DNA from: Cristatella mucedo
Lineage: Eukaryota > Bryozoa > Phylactolaemata > Cristatellidae
Assembly (NCBI GenBank): GCA_009760855.2
Contig: WPIO01000036.1
Coordinates: forward strand, 3,293,001-3,357,000
DNA length: 64,000 nt
Direction of reading: 5' to 3'
Positions 34,001-47,252 of this stretch are shown here, one piece after another; position 1 is the first letter of the stretch; every line of letters begins with the position of its first letter. A model generated the notes under the pieces. That model did not search any database, had not been told where the DNA came from, and was given only the letters and a program-made list of their open reading frames with translations. A program made the position numbers and the translations under genes.

Positions 34001-37000
34001 CCGCTCGCCTGCCTAGGCCTTTTCCTGTGCGGCTAGTCGTTGTGGCAGTAATAGCGGGTGATAGCTTGATTCCCTTAGTGTGTGCTTCATCACTGCATCA
34101 CTGCTGCTGGCCGCCTGGCAGCTCTTGCCCGTTCGAGCTCCCATAGTAAACCTTGGGGATGGTTGGGAGTCTCGGTCGCAAACAAGGCATTCTCTTCGAC
34201 ACTAGCGAAATGAGTCAGTGCAATCGAGACTATGTCTGCCAAGCACAGCATTGCTTGTCCACTGCTTACCGAGAGGCGCCAGATGACAAAGTGTGACCGC
34301 GCTGTTTGCAAGCCATGTGCACCTGCATGTGTCGTGAGCCATGCATTCCTGTGGGCGATCGTTTAAGACCGTGTAGCTTGGATCGTGTGTGCTCTCTCCG
34401 CCTGCAGTTGCCGGCTACTACTATGTCACCTTCAGCACCTGCTGTGCAGGGCCTGTTAGCAGCGCCAGCAATGGCGTCAGCTGCTTTGGGCCAGCAGCAA
34501 CAGCAGCAGCAGCATCCGGTCGGCAGCACACAAGTTGAAAAGCTACTAGCTGATCTCGAGGTCGTGCAAGGCAACTGCCGCGTGTTCAACGACATGCTCA
34601 ACGAGCTGGGCCCTGGAAGCGGCTCGGCACGCCAGGCGCCTGCCGAGGACGACCTGGAGTTGCTTCACCAGCTCGAGTCGACGTGCCGTCAGATGCAGCT
34701 TCGCGTCATGGAGCTGCTGGAGCGAGTCGTCGATGAGAGAGTGAGTTTGTGCGGATGCGCCGCTGCTGCCTCTGCCCCTTTCCGGCTACTCTTAATTATT
34801 TTAATATTAATTGTAATATATTTGTATAGCACTCTTTCTAGGCATTTTACAGGTCCTGTAAAGGTAGATCAAATGGTTAATGGTAACATGCAGACTATCA
34901 GTAAGCATAGTATGGTTAGAGATAACATGCAGTGTCAGCAGCGTAAAAATAATAGTAGCCGATCTAACAGCCTTGTTTGTATAGTGGCAGAAGAGCCTTG
35001 AGGCTATTGCCGCCACTTGCAGTTGGCAATCTAGGATCGCCTACCCAGGATTCGAACCCACGACCTCGGTCGTGAAGAGCAAGCACCTTACCTTCTGACC
35101 TATCACTGCCCCAAGCACTCAAAAGGCAAATCACGAGCACCCACAAAGCTTCGAGAAACAGGTGTGTTTTCAGCTTATTTTTACATGTGGTCAAGTCAGT
35201 GGATGTCGTAACGCAGTTCGGAAGTGAGCTCCAGGTTTTGGGAGCATGCAAACTAAGGGAACGGTCTCCAAACGATTAGAGAAATCGGTTTGAGGCACAG
35301 CTAAGCGATTGGATCAGAAAAGCAGGTGATACAATGCCTAGGCAATAGTGACTTTTTATTAGATGACCGCATCAGCACCACAGTCAAGTCTGCCTACTTT
35401 CAGCTGCATAACCTTGCTGAAATTCGGGCTTGTTTAGACAGGAATACCACAGCTAAATTGGTCCATGCACTTGTGGCATCCTGTCTTGACTCCTGTAACT
35501 CACTGCTTGCTGGCCTACCAGCCTGTGCACTCAGGTGCTTACAGCTGGTGCAAAACTCTGCAGCTTGGCTTGTCTGTCGTGAGCGTCGCAGTTGCCGCAT
35601 CACACCACTTCTCGCCTACCTACACTGGCTCCCAGTCAAGCAACACAGCGACTTCAAGGTTTTGTCACTCACTTTCAGTTCCATTGATTCTTTAGCCCCA
35701 GCCTACCTATCAGATCTACTCCCCCACCAGGCTAAGCATCGTTCCACCCGCTTTTCGGAATGTAACTGTTCAACTATACCTCGTACAAATCTAAAATCCT
35801 TTGGAGTCCGTGCCTTTAGTTCGTATGCTCCCAATGCTCCCAAAGCCTGGAACTCACTCCCGACTGACGTCACGACATCCACTGACTTGACATTTAAAAA
35901 AGAAACTAAAAACGCACCTGTTGATCAGTGCACTTAGTGGGTCTCTGTGATTCGACCTTTATGTGCTTATGTGTGCTGACACTGTTGCATGCTGCCACTA
36001 ATCACACTTGTATGCTGACCTTGTGCATGTCACCCCCAACCGTGTTATTCTTGTTTTTTATTGAGCATGCTGCCAATAACCATTCGATCGTGCTTCCTTT
36101 GCAGTATGTATAGCGCCTAGACTAGATTGATTTCTCTGAGGGCGCTTTATCAAATGTATTATTATTATTATTGTAGGCTGGTTTGGAAGTAGTCCTGATT
36201 GGTAGGCTTGAGCAGGAGAATTAAGGGACCTAAAAAATGAGTGACAAAACCTTGAAGCTGATGGTAACCCAGTGCAGGTGGTGAGAAGTGTGATGTGGCA
36301 ACTATGCCGCTCACGACAGAGAAGCTTAATTGCAGCGTTTTGCACCAAATGCAGGCGCTTGATTCCAGTCCCGGTAGACCTGCAAGTAGCAGTGAGCTTC
36401 AGAAGTCAAGACGGGATGTCACAAATGCATGGACCGATTGAATTTGGCACTTTGCAATTTGGCGATTGCTTCTTTTGGAAGCAGTGCGGCTGAAGAGCAT
36501 GGTTCCCTGTACAAGCAGCAGGCGGTAGCTGCTGCTGCAGTAGTGGCGTTAGCAACTTGGCTAGCTTCGCACCTTGCCCCGCTGGGACAGGTACAGCTGT
36601 CCCAGCCCATCTTTGCTGCCGCCTTTTGGCAACGAAAAAATGACTCCGCCCAGCAGATTTCTCCGTGGTCAGCTATGATCTCAGCCTATGCCCGATCGTT
36701 TGAAAATGTATGCTGTTGCCCTCTCCCCCCCCGAGACCTGTAGCAAAAGCTGGGCAGACCTCGAGCGTACTAATAAAAGCTTTCAGATGTAACACCGCCC
36801 AAGCCGCTCTTCTTACTCTGTCGAAATTTGCGTCTCGTCGTATGACTATCCACTAGCTATCGAAACTATCTGCATCCGGACTGATAGTTGTGCTGCACCC
36901 CTAAGAGACTCCTAAAGGCAGCTTTTGCTTTATATTAGAAAGCTAGCGCAGGTTGTGTGTAAATGTCGAGCATTTGCAAAGTCCATGTCGTGTGAGCTCG

Positions 37001-40000
37001 CACTGTGCAGCTGCTACCGACGATGGGGTGCCGAAGACAGGTTGCTGTCCGTGGCCGCTCCTTCCCTAATCGGCCCCCACAGATGGGGCGGCTGTCGGCA
37101 ATAAATATTTTCATATGCTTTGCATATTTTTAGTATGTCTAGCATCGCAGACAACTCTTTTGTATCCTGAACGAATTTGAAGCCATGGCAGCAGCAGCTA
37201 TACTGGGAGGATTTTTTACGACTGAGCGTATATAGGTCGAGTGATTAAAGGGGAGGTTTCTTACTAGTTTACGGTTTCTTATTAGTTTGCCATTCTCATC
37301 TGAGCTAGGCTAGTGCAACTGCTGTGCCGGCAGGGCTTCCGAACGTAGAACTCTAATCCATGGCCTGGGTCAAATGTTGCCGGCCCCTTACCCTTGGGCT
37401 AAGACCCGGGAGCTGTGTTTCAGCTACTAAGGCCTAGCACCCGTGTCTGCTGCACTGCCATTCAAGCAAGGCACTGCGGGCACGCTGATGCACAGCACAG
37501 CTTCTGAGCCCGGGCAGCTGGCCATTCCATGCAGTTCGGGTTGTCAAGAGAACTCGGGCCCATCTTACCAGGGTTTGCCAGATGAGCTTGGCCAACTCGG
37601 GCACCTCGTTTAGCCCGCAGTTCGAAGCCGCAGCTTGATGTGCGTGCCTGAAAGGGGTCGCTCTATGGGAGTGGCTGTTTGTGCTGCTGCCACAGCTGCT
37701 GAACATTGGCTGCCGATGATCAGCAGCCACCACTCGGCCGATTGGGCGTGCATCTCGAGGTCCCCCACTCGTGGTCTCGGAGCACTGCGCCTTGCCGATC
37801 GACCTCATTGCCGGGACGGTCGCTTTGTAGATGATCGAGCGTCTGCTGCACATCAACGACGAGCTGAACAACGTGTTCGTTCGCTACGAGCGCTTCGAGC
37901 GGCAGCGGAGCAGCCAGGCGTCTTCGAGTCTGCGCGGGGGTGCCGCCATACCCGCGCAGCTGGCGCCGCCCGCCGCTGCCTTCTCCCATCAGCCTGCAGT
38001 GCCGCTCCTTGCAGAAAGCCTCATCGACTTCAGCAACGGTATGCACAGGGGCGGGTTGTCGGCTCGAGCCCTCCCTGCGACTATTGCACGCTGCTGTCAG
38101 TGAGACGGCTGATTCCTGCCTGTGTGTGCTATGCCTTGGTCCTGTGCTGCAGCAGCCACCACCCCTGCTGCTGCCCCGCAGCCCCTGCTGCTGCTGCTGC
38201 CCCCACCATTGCATCTGTATCTGTTGCTGCTGCTGCTACCTCACCATTTCCCCTGCTGCTGCTGCCCCTTTATTGTGCGCTTGCCGAGCTCGGGCGCCTT
38301 CCAGCAGATCTTTAACAGACTTCGGCAGCGCTTTGTATTCGTCGCTGTTCTTAGCCGCTCCGATGGCCCCCGCAAATCTGCCGATCGTTGCTGCGTCTCT
38401 GGGGCGGCCCGGTGCCGTTGGTGCTGGTGGCAACCGAGCAGCCCCGCCGACGGCAAGCACAGTACTTGATGACGAGTTCGACATGCTAGCCCTGTCACGG
38501 CAGCCCCAGCAGCTGCAGCCCGCACTGCTCCTGCCCGTCAGCATTGTCGCTGGAGACACTTTGCAGCCGGCCGCTCAGGCTGCAAGGCCTGCTGCCATTG
38601 TCGCTCCTGCATCGACGCACGATCCCAGTGGAGTGGTGAGTTGCCGAGCACGCTGCCAGCCTCGGGCGCATCTGTCATTGCCAGCGTCCCTCGTGCACTT
38701 ACTAGTGGGCATGCAGTGTTTGCTTGTTCCCGACCTCGGAATTCGGAGTCGTTGCACCGAGAGCTGCTGCTGAAGCTTGGTGTCTGCCATCCGGAGCATC
38801 GGTGCACGGTTTCCGGAGCATCGGTGCACGGTTTCCGGATCTTGCTTGCTTGCCCTTCCTCATTCTCAATGCCTAAAGGCTGTGATGGCACGACGTGTGA
38901 GTCCCGTAGAGTGAGTGGCTTTACGCGTGCAGAAGGCTTCAATTCTGCAGCGGCGCTTTGCAGTGTGACTGGGCACCTGACTGCGGCATCAGGTTTCGTG
39001 TGCCTCAGGCAGGGGCAGCCCTGCTGTTGTGCAATGCTGTTGCAGTAGGGCTGCTGGCACTTTTGAGTTTCAAAGCATTCGCGTTTGCCGCAATAGGCGC
39101 AACTTCAGAACTTCGTTCTGGTTGAAGATTGCATATCCTGCTGCCCTCTTGGAGCGAGAGGTGGGGGTCATTTCCGATATTGTCTAACGATGTGTGGTCG
39201 GTTCTCCATCTTACTCAGTGCGACTGGTTGTTTTGAGGGCCAATTTCCACACGGGGGCAGACCATGAACACGGAGTTGCTTTGTGATGCTCGTGATCCAA
39301 AGAGTGTAACTGTATCATCCATGTCTAGGCAGTCCATGAGGATCTGGAGCCGGTTGTCCGACAGTATGCCTGCCACATCAGCCTGCCTTTGGTCACTCTC
39401 CATCACCATCACCATCGGTGATCATATCACCATCGGTGCTGCCTGCTAGCTGGTCTTATCTATTCTTGCTTGCCGTCGTCTATGTCTTTATAACTTAACC
39501 TTGCAGGCATCCAACTGGCAAGAAGCCGAGGAGCTTGAGTCGTGGCTGTCTCGATCAACCACTGCAGACCGTGCGGTGAGTGGCTTAAGGTGAAACAGCA
39601 AAACGTTCGGTTGATTCAGCTGCCTCATTTATCTAGAAGCTAAAAAGCCTTACCAACTGTCACCCCCTCACTTGCAGTGGCCAATAATGAATTGCCTGCT
39701 GCAAGACTCGAACCCACGACCTGGCTCACAAAGTGTGAGCCACTCTACCCCTGGACTAAGACCTATGGACCGTGTGGTCATGATGAAAGCTATCGCACCT
39801 TTGCGCCATGACCAGCAGCAGCAGCTGCTGCTAGTGCTGCAGCCACTGTTGTCTTTGTCTAGCACTTGCACTGGACAATCGTGTGTATATCTAGTAATGG
39901 TATAGGTCCGTGCAGGCTAGTGGCAACCCATTCTTCACATGTCGGTGACAGACTTGGGCCTTCAGACTGGCCCAAGGCTCTTTCTTTGTTGCTTGGTCAG

Positions 40001-43000
40001 GTGGTTGTCTCTATTGAACTGTGCATCGTGAGATGAGAAGCTTCTTTCATTAATGGTTCTGTCTTGAGGAGGAGCTAGCCAACTTTCTCAATGCGTGGAC
40101 TCCTCTGACTAAGCTCACAGTCTGCTCTTGTCCAGATGTGGTTTACAGCTGACGTTAGGGTAAATGTTGAGAAAATATTGAGAACATTTATCCAACAGTG
40201 ATTTCTGATTTTGGTTGGATGGATTGTGCTATACAGGTAATTAATCGCCCTAGAGCTTTATTTTCGGCAATCATGGACATGTATGACACAACTTATCCAG
40301 CCAAAATCAGAAATAAACTAGCACAATGGGGCAAAGTAGAGTTGAACTGTAATTCTAAATACTAAATAATGTTATTCTTAGCCGAGAAGTATTGGTGGAG
40401 TTATGGTGTTTACAAGGCACAAAGCTGCACTGTAAATGAAGCTGTATGAAAGTCACAAGCATGTACCTCAACACGTTTCACACACTAATCTCGATCTACC
40501 AAGGTTCAACAAGTTGGGACACGTGTCGCATATGATTTAGAGATAGGTAAAAGTTGCCATTTGTAGCTATATTGTTTCCGATTTACATCGGGATTAGACA
40601 TGGTTTGCATAATCATTTTTTTTGTATATGGAAGTCCTCTGAACTTCCGATCCCATTTCCAACACGTTCGACCTTTTATAGATAATATAATGCGAAGCAA
40701 ATATTCGATTGCTGGACCAATGTTATAAGTATTTTCTTGACCCCCCCCTAAATACTCGAACACAGTGTTGCAGAGGAGCTCAACTTTACTGTTTTAAAAT
40801 AATATCAAGCTTGTGATGTAAATTCCCTCCTTATTTATTGCTAGTCACTCCACAGAGTAAGCGCTGTTGCGAGTATATAGCAACCTTCTCAGTAATGTAA
40901 ACTTAAGATATTCTAGTTTCTGCTAGATCTCTTTGCAGTCTTTCATAACATATATCAGTAACTTTCTCGGGCGCACATCGTGTTGCCAGGGTATCACTGG
41001 CATTCCGCGGCAGTGTCAGATGTTCTTTCTAGCTTAGTGAGAGGCTCAACATGTAGCTGTCAACGGCTACTGATCATCCAATGAGCCTCAGAAGTAGGGG
41101 ATGTCCTAGGGAACTGTTCTAGGTATTCTGCTATTCCCAATTTATTCTTTTCTTCCTGCTGATGTACTTGCTAAGCGCAATATCTGGGCTTTGATTTGTA
41201 TGCATATGTGTTCCTATTCCTATTATTATTTCTATCCTATTGTTATTCCTATTATTATTATCCTATTATTATTATTTTGTGTTCCTATTCCATGAATGTC
41301 ATCGGTAGTACTCGGATTTTTAATCCTATGTATTCATGGTAGAAAAACAGAATGTTATAAATCTTGGGTAGAGGCCTCTTTCCATTACTTGTGTCGCAGA
41401 GAGTATCCTCGCTGCTTGACGATAAAATAAGACTCCCTCCGATTTAGGCAAGAAGCATTTGCAATAGCCAGTCATTGGCCGTAAATTGACAATAAGACGG
41501 TATACCGGAGGAGTCCATGTGGGGTCTTGATAAAATCTTATCTTTAGTTAAGTGCGAGCAAGGCTTTTGCTCACATGCCGTACTCGTGCAGCCTGTGGCA
41601 TCCTTTCACATGGTGCTCGTTTGGTCGTGATGAGGCTCGTAATTATTTCAAGGCAATGCATTCGTTACTTAATCGTTTACTGCTCCAAGGATTGGAGTCA
41701 CACTTTGCATGACGTTTTTCCTTGCACAGTGGCTGATTGGTTGGTGTTAGTTTAGATTCGACAGAAATCAGCTTTAGGTGAACTCATGTAATTTGCCTAA
41801 CTTTAACTAACGTATTCTCCATGCACTGGATCGTAGCCCTGTCATTAGCCACTTGCACCTCGAGACCCCGGTCGTTGGTTTGGCTGAGTCCTGTAGCAGG
41901 CACTCCTTGATTGCCCAGCGCAGGTGGGCTTATAGCTATTTATAGTTTATAGCCACCCCTAACGCTCCTGTGCTGCTGCTGCTGTATAAATGAGAGTCGT
42001 GTAGAAACTTGTAGAATAAGTCGACGAGCACTCTGTCGGCTATTATCAGGAAGAGCTCATTTAGCACGATCTGTTTGAGGCTCGACTGCCTTTTTCCGGT
42101 TTCAACACTGATTACTTACCTTTGCTCAGATGCTGTGCTACGGAGGGGGAGATGGTTGAGCTACTCGGTCCTTCTTTGGCTCCATTTTGCTGTCTGTTTA
42201 TGACTGGTCTATTTGCTGCTGGGTCGTAGCCCACGGATGAGATGCTTGCTCTTCACAACCCATGTCGTGGAAGTGGGCGATCCTTTATTGCCCACTACAA
42301 GCGCTGGTGGTGGTATCCGTTTGGGCTCTGCTACTGCTGCTACACCAAAGTGAGGCTGCTAACCTGTTTAAACGAATGCAAGTGTACCACTCTAGGTATA
42401 GGTCTCATCATCGGCCGTTTCAGAGAGAGGGAGTGACAGGGAAGAAAGAGAAAGGAGTGACAAGAAGAGAAAAAATAGGGAGATTGTAAAGAAAAGAAAG
42501 AGACCCCAATCCCGGCCTTCTTTCTCAGACATCCTTAATCCTCCGTATTCGATTTTACTCATATCTCTGTGCAGTCGACTCCCATGTCCTTGGACAGCTG
42601 TTTTTGTTTCTTGGAGCAAAGTGAGACCTTCCACTCTCTATCAGCATATTATCCGATGTGGTGAGTTGATGTATTTTTTTGTTTTTATTGTAGAATGCTG
42701 ACCGACTGGATAATGAACCCCAGCATGCAGCAACGAGCTCTGGTAATGGCAGTCGCTTGTCGGCCGATGCCACCTGCTGCCTCGTGGGCTGGAAGTTCAT
42801 GTAGTTAGTTCGGTGTAATTTTGTTTTCAGCAAGTGCTCCATGTCTCATAGGGGTGGTGGCGGTGTGGCAGGTTGGGCTGTAGGCGCTGGTTTGGTGCAA
42901 GTGAGCAGTGGTTTGGGCGGCTTGTGGCTGTCAAAAGTGCTCACGGGACATGGAAATGGGTTAGAGCTGGAGGCTGGAATGCTGCCTGCCCCTAGAAAGC

Positions 43001-46000
43001 TGTGCGTCGTTTGGGAAGTCTAGGAGGGGCGAGCCTGTGATGCCACCTGCACAGCTCACTTCCCCTGTTTTGCCCTCATATTGGATTCCTGCACGAGCCC
43101 GGCGACCAGCTGTAAGCACATCTTCGAGTGGTGTGTTGTGCAAGGCTCATCCGAGGAATGAGCCACTCTCGAAGCTTGAGGGCGGCTCATCTTCATGCAT
43201 CGGGCTTGTGCGAGCTCTCGAAGCTTAATTTCTCGCATGTCTAAGCGCTAATGAAATGCGCTGGACTCGGGTCTCGAGGTGCCTGGGGTCTTCGGCACCG
43301 CTGCTGCATGGCATCGAAGCGCCTGCTCGCCCAGGCCTCTCAACGAGGCTTATTGGTTTTTCTACTGTGATTCCCGGGGCAGCCGCTGCTGTAACGGCTG
43401 GTTAGGTATCAGCCGGTCGCCGGCAGCGCCAGGCCTCGCGCCAGCCGGCTGTACGGGTCACACACAGCCTGCCGAGCCATCTGCCTGTCCATCCTGTCCT
43501 TTGACTGCATGCTGCTGCTGCTGCTGCTGCTGCTGCCTTCGTGTGTCCTGGCTCAAAGGCAGTGGCGATTAGCCGTCCGAGTATGACTCGTCGCTGGAAT
43601 CGTCAGTGCCAGAGCTACCGCAGTCGGATGCTAGGATGGGCTGAAAATGGAAGGGTGCTCCAGGCCGACATTTCAGAACTGAAGGAAGCCGGCATCTGTT
43701 GCAGAAAGCCATTAGGGGGTAGCTCTTTCTGTAGTTATAGGCTACATTGGAATTCGAGCAGTACCCTCAGGTTTTTTAATAGTAAAAATAAAAATAATTA
43801 TTATAAGTGGTCGTTTGTATAGCACCCAAAAAGAACGAAACCGCTATCCAAGTGCTTTGGAACTTGCTGCAAGAGAATCAACAACTGAGGGTTAATCGCA
43901 TGTACTGTAATGTAAAATCATGTTTAGAACAGTTTGCATAATTACCTCTTTTATTTGGAAGTCGTCAGAACTTCTGATCCCATTTCTAATATGTTTGTAT
44001 TTAGATAGATACCCTAAACAAATTAGACAGATACCCTAAACAATATTTGATTGTCCGACCAATTGTTTAAGCATTTTTTTACTTTCCCCCTTAATATCTA
44101 GGGACAAATCCCAGAACCTTGACACCCGGCAGACTAATAGGGTTCGTCTGAAACATATATCAAGTGTAAGCATTTGCTGCAGGCAGTAAGCAATCGCCCA
44201 TCTCAACTGGCGGTACACCAGCATCGCCGATGCAGATGGTATGGTGTGTTGTGCACATGTGCTGCAACCAATATATGTAATTAGGATGCTTGCTGTATTC
44301 TGACGGCTCTGACACTGTTCGTCGCATCATCCACTGCCAGCCACGAATCAGTGGGCAGTGTCAATGCAACCACTGAGGAGATTATTTGCTCACATTGGGA
44401 TTCTGTCGTTCTGCTTGAAATATTCAACTGAAGATTGTCCTCCTGGTGCGAATATTGCACCAGAGCTGCATCAGCACTGCTAAGGGGACTGAATCATCGT
44501 CATTGCTTGCAGCAGCACAGCCAGATCAAGCAACCTATAGCTCCATTATCCACAGGGGCACCTGGCATCAATCGAGCTCCCTACTCAGACCTGCAATTCG
44601 TGATGGGCACTTGGGTGCTAGCTATCATGTGTCGTGCTATCGAGTGCCGCACAGGTCAAGCATAGTGTCGTGCTGCTACTGCTGTTGTCAGTGCTTCATC
44701 TGTGACCGCAGCATCTTGTCGAGAGATACTTGATTTGTGACCGGTAATAAGCAGGCACTCGGGCCCTGTAGTGCCATTACAGTGCCGAGGCAATCTAATA
44801 TCATCGAGTGACCGGTCTGTACCAACGGCCTGCTGCTGCTCCTGCTGCTGCTTTTGACCCCTGCGGAGGAAAGGGGGGGCCTGCATGCCAGCGCCCGCCC
44901 CTCTCGAACGGCATTGCGGTATGGGCCTGCACTGCTGCTGAGGTCCGGCTGGGTGTTCAGCTGCAGCCGCAGCCTACCGACCTTTAGCCTCGTGACTTCT
45001 AGTACTGGGCGAGCTAGCTGTACCCAGGACTTAGTTTAGGTCGTCTTAGTTGCTTCTCGCCATTTCTGTTGGCCCACTCTTAATATGGCAATGCTTATTT
45101 TCTGCACTCAGTGTGAATGTGCACACGTGGTAAGGTTATGAACTTCTACTACTACACTTTATTAATACACTAATAAGGCCAAGCTTCTGTTTGCTAATGT
45201 TATAGAGCATCATCCCTTTGCTCGGAAGGCAGCATCCCCGAATAGTGAGGGCCAAACTTATAGTGGCAGCATCTTTTGACTTGTTGAAATAGCTTCCTTT
45301 AGCCATGGTTCTCCGCCTCAACTAGAAGCAGCGCTGTGCGAGCTTCTTGTAGTTCTACCAGGGTCATCGTGGAGGTTTTAAAAGCTTTGCGGAATTAGAG
45401 TTAATCTTGAAAACAGTCCTATTAATACATACTCATTAACAGCGTTTTTAAATGAGGATTCTCCCTGACGATGCGGAGCAAAAAGCTTGCAGGCTGCCTG
45501 ACTTTGTCCTCCAGTGCATTCCATAGTGACTGCAAACTTCCACGACGTCATCTGTCCATCGAGCTTCACCCGTAAGTTGTGGGCAGTCAAAGTGTGATTC
45601 AGAATTGAAAAGTTTAACGCTCAAAATCGGCTATGCTAGCATGTCTCCTATTACATCTGCACGAAATTTATGTTTTCTGTTCTAAAGTGACCTTTCATTA
45701 GAGCTCCACAGTCAAGTATACCAACTTTCAACTGCACAACATTGCTAAAATTCGGGCTTGCTTAGACAGGGATACTACATCTAAATTGGTCCGTGCATTT
45801 GTATCATCCCGTCTCGACTTCTGTAACTCACAGCTTGTTGGTCTACCGGCCTGTGCAATCAACCGCTTATAATTAATGCAAAACTCGGTAGCTAGGCTTG
45901 TCTGTCATGAGTGGCACAGTTGCCACATCATACCTCTTCTTACCGACCTGCACTGGTTCCCAATCAGGCAAGGAAGCGTATTGAATTTAAGGTTCTGTCA

Positions 46001-47183
46001 TTCACTTTTAGGTTCCTTTATTCTTTGGCTCCAGTCTACCTATCAGATCTACACCCCCACAGGCTAGGCATCGTACCACCCACTTTTCTTAATCAAATCG
46101 TTCAGGTACACCTCGTACGAACCTGAAATTCTTTGGAGATCGTGCCTTTAGTTTGTATGCTCTCAAAGCCTGAAACACTCCCGACTGACTTCAGGACATC
46201 CCCTGACTTGACATTTAAAAAGAAGCTAAAAATGAATTTATTTATTACAGCATCAAGTGAGTCCATGTGATTCGTCCTTAATAATAATAATAATAGTAAT
46301 AATACAAATTGATAAATCCCCCTCAGAGAACTCAATCTCTTTCTAGGCGGTGCTTTACGTTTGCTGCAAAGGAAACACGTCCTTTGTGTGCTTATACATG
46401 CTGACACTCTGCATGCTGCCACTTACCATTTTTGCATGCTGACCATCCATGTTATACATGTTGACATTAAGCATGCTACCACTAACCATTTGATCATGCT
46501 TACTTTCCAGCATGTATAAAGTGCCTAGAAAGTGATGAAGTTCACTGAATGCATGATACGAATGTATTATTATTATTATGTGTTGCAGCACAGTGAACTT
46601 CGTCTACTATCTGCCTTCAAGAATCATAGCTTGAGATGATTTTTGCAATCCATTTTTTCTCATCTCTCGAGGACTGTTCGGAATGAATTGTGCTCTAGTG
46701 CAAATTCTTTTCGGCTCTGAGCTTCCGGTAGTTGTCCTTTAGATGAGGCACCTAGCATCACGTGGAGTGAACACTGTAGATCACGTTAATTGCGAATGTG
46801 AGCGAGATCACAAATTTGGAATCCACGTGACTCCGTCTTGCACCTTCAAGCCTCTGCTGTAATTCTCAAGTGTCAGTGTATTCTGGCTATTCTGGCTCTC
46901 AAGTAGGTTTCTGCAAGCTCTGCTCTTTTGACGAGTCACTAGTTAATCGTGAAGCTTGTTTCTCTTTTCAGAAGTAACATAGTTCAGTGCCTTCAACGCT
47001 CGATTACGTGTTGGAAATTTCGTGTAAGCACTTCACGATGGCCCTTCAGGTTGTAGATGGTTGCAATTACACCAGACCGATACCATTATCACCATCAGCC
47101 GGTATGTTGGCGAGTGTGTTCGTTGATAGTTAACAACACATAGTCAGGTTTTGGCTATTTATTCTGCCACCGTAGGAGAGAGG

Positions 47184-47252
<69 letters not shown>

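Larger units (their letters stand above)
34797..36440 (-). mobile_element. Family A LINE, interrupted twice
   Basis: Minus copy whose parts are 34797-34952 (tail), 35113-35343 (end of ORF2) and 36174-36440 (C-terminal ORF2, with catgtggcaactatgccgct and acgacagagaagcttaattg). A SINE B (34953-35112) and a plus-strand LINE (35344-36173) split it. Joined, the parts follow the family consensus order. Confidence 0.85.

Noticed and set aside
35326-35937. Host protein-coding gene of about 200 residues
   Set aside because: Its sequence recurs at 8782, 27912, 45876 and 51648 and is the C-terminal domain of a LINE ORF2.
43063-43111. Possible extra TOM1 exon
   Set aside because: A frame with a plausible acceptor (cctgcacag) has no usable GT at the expected place, and the existing exon join is already in phase.
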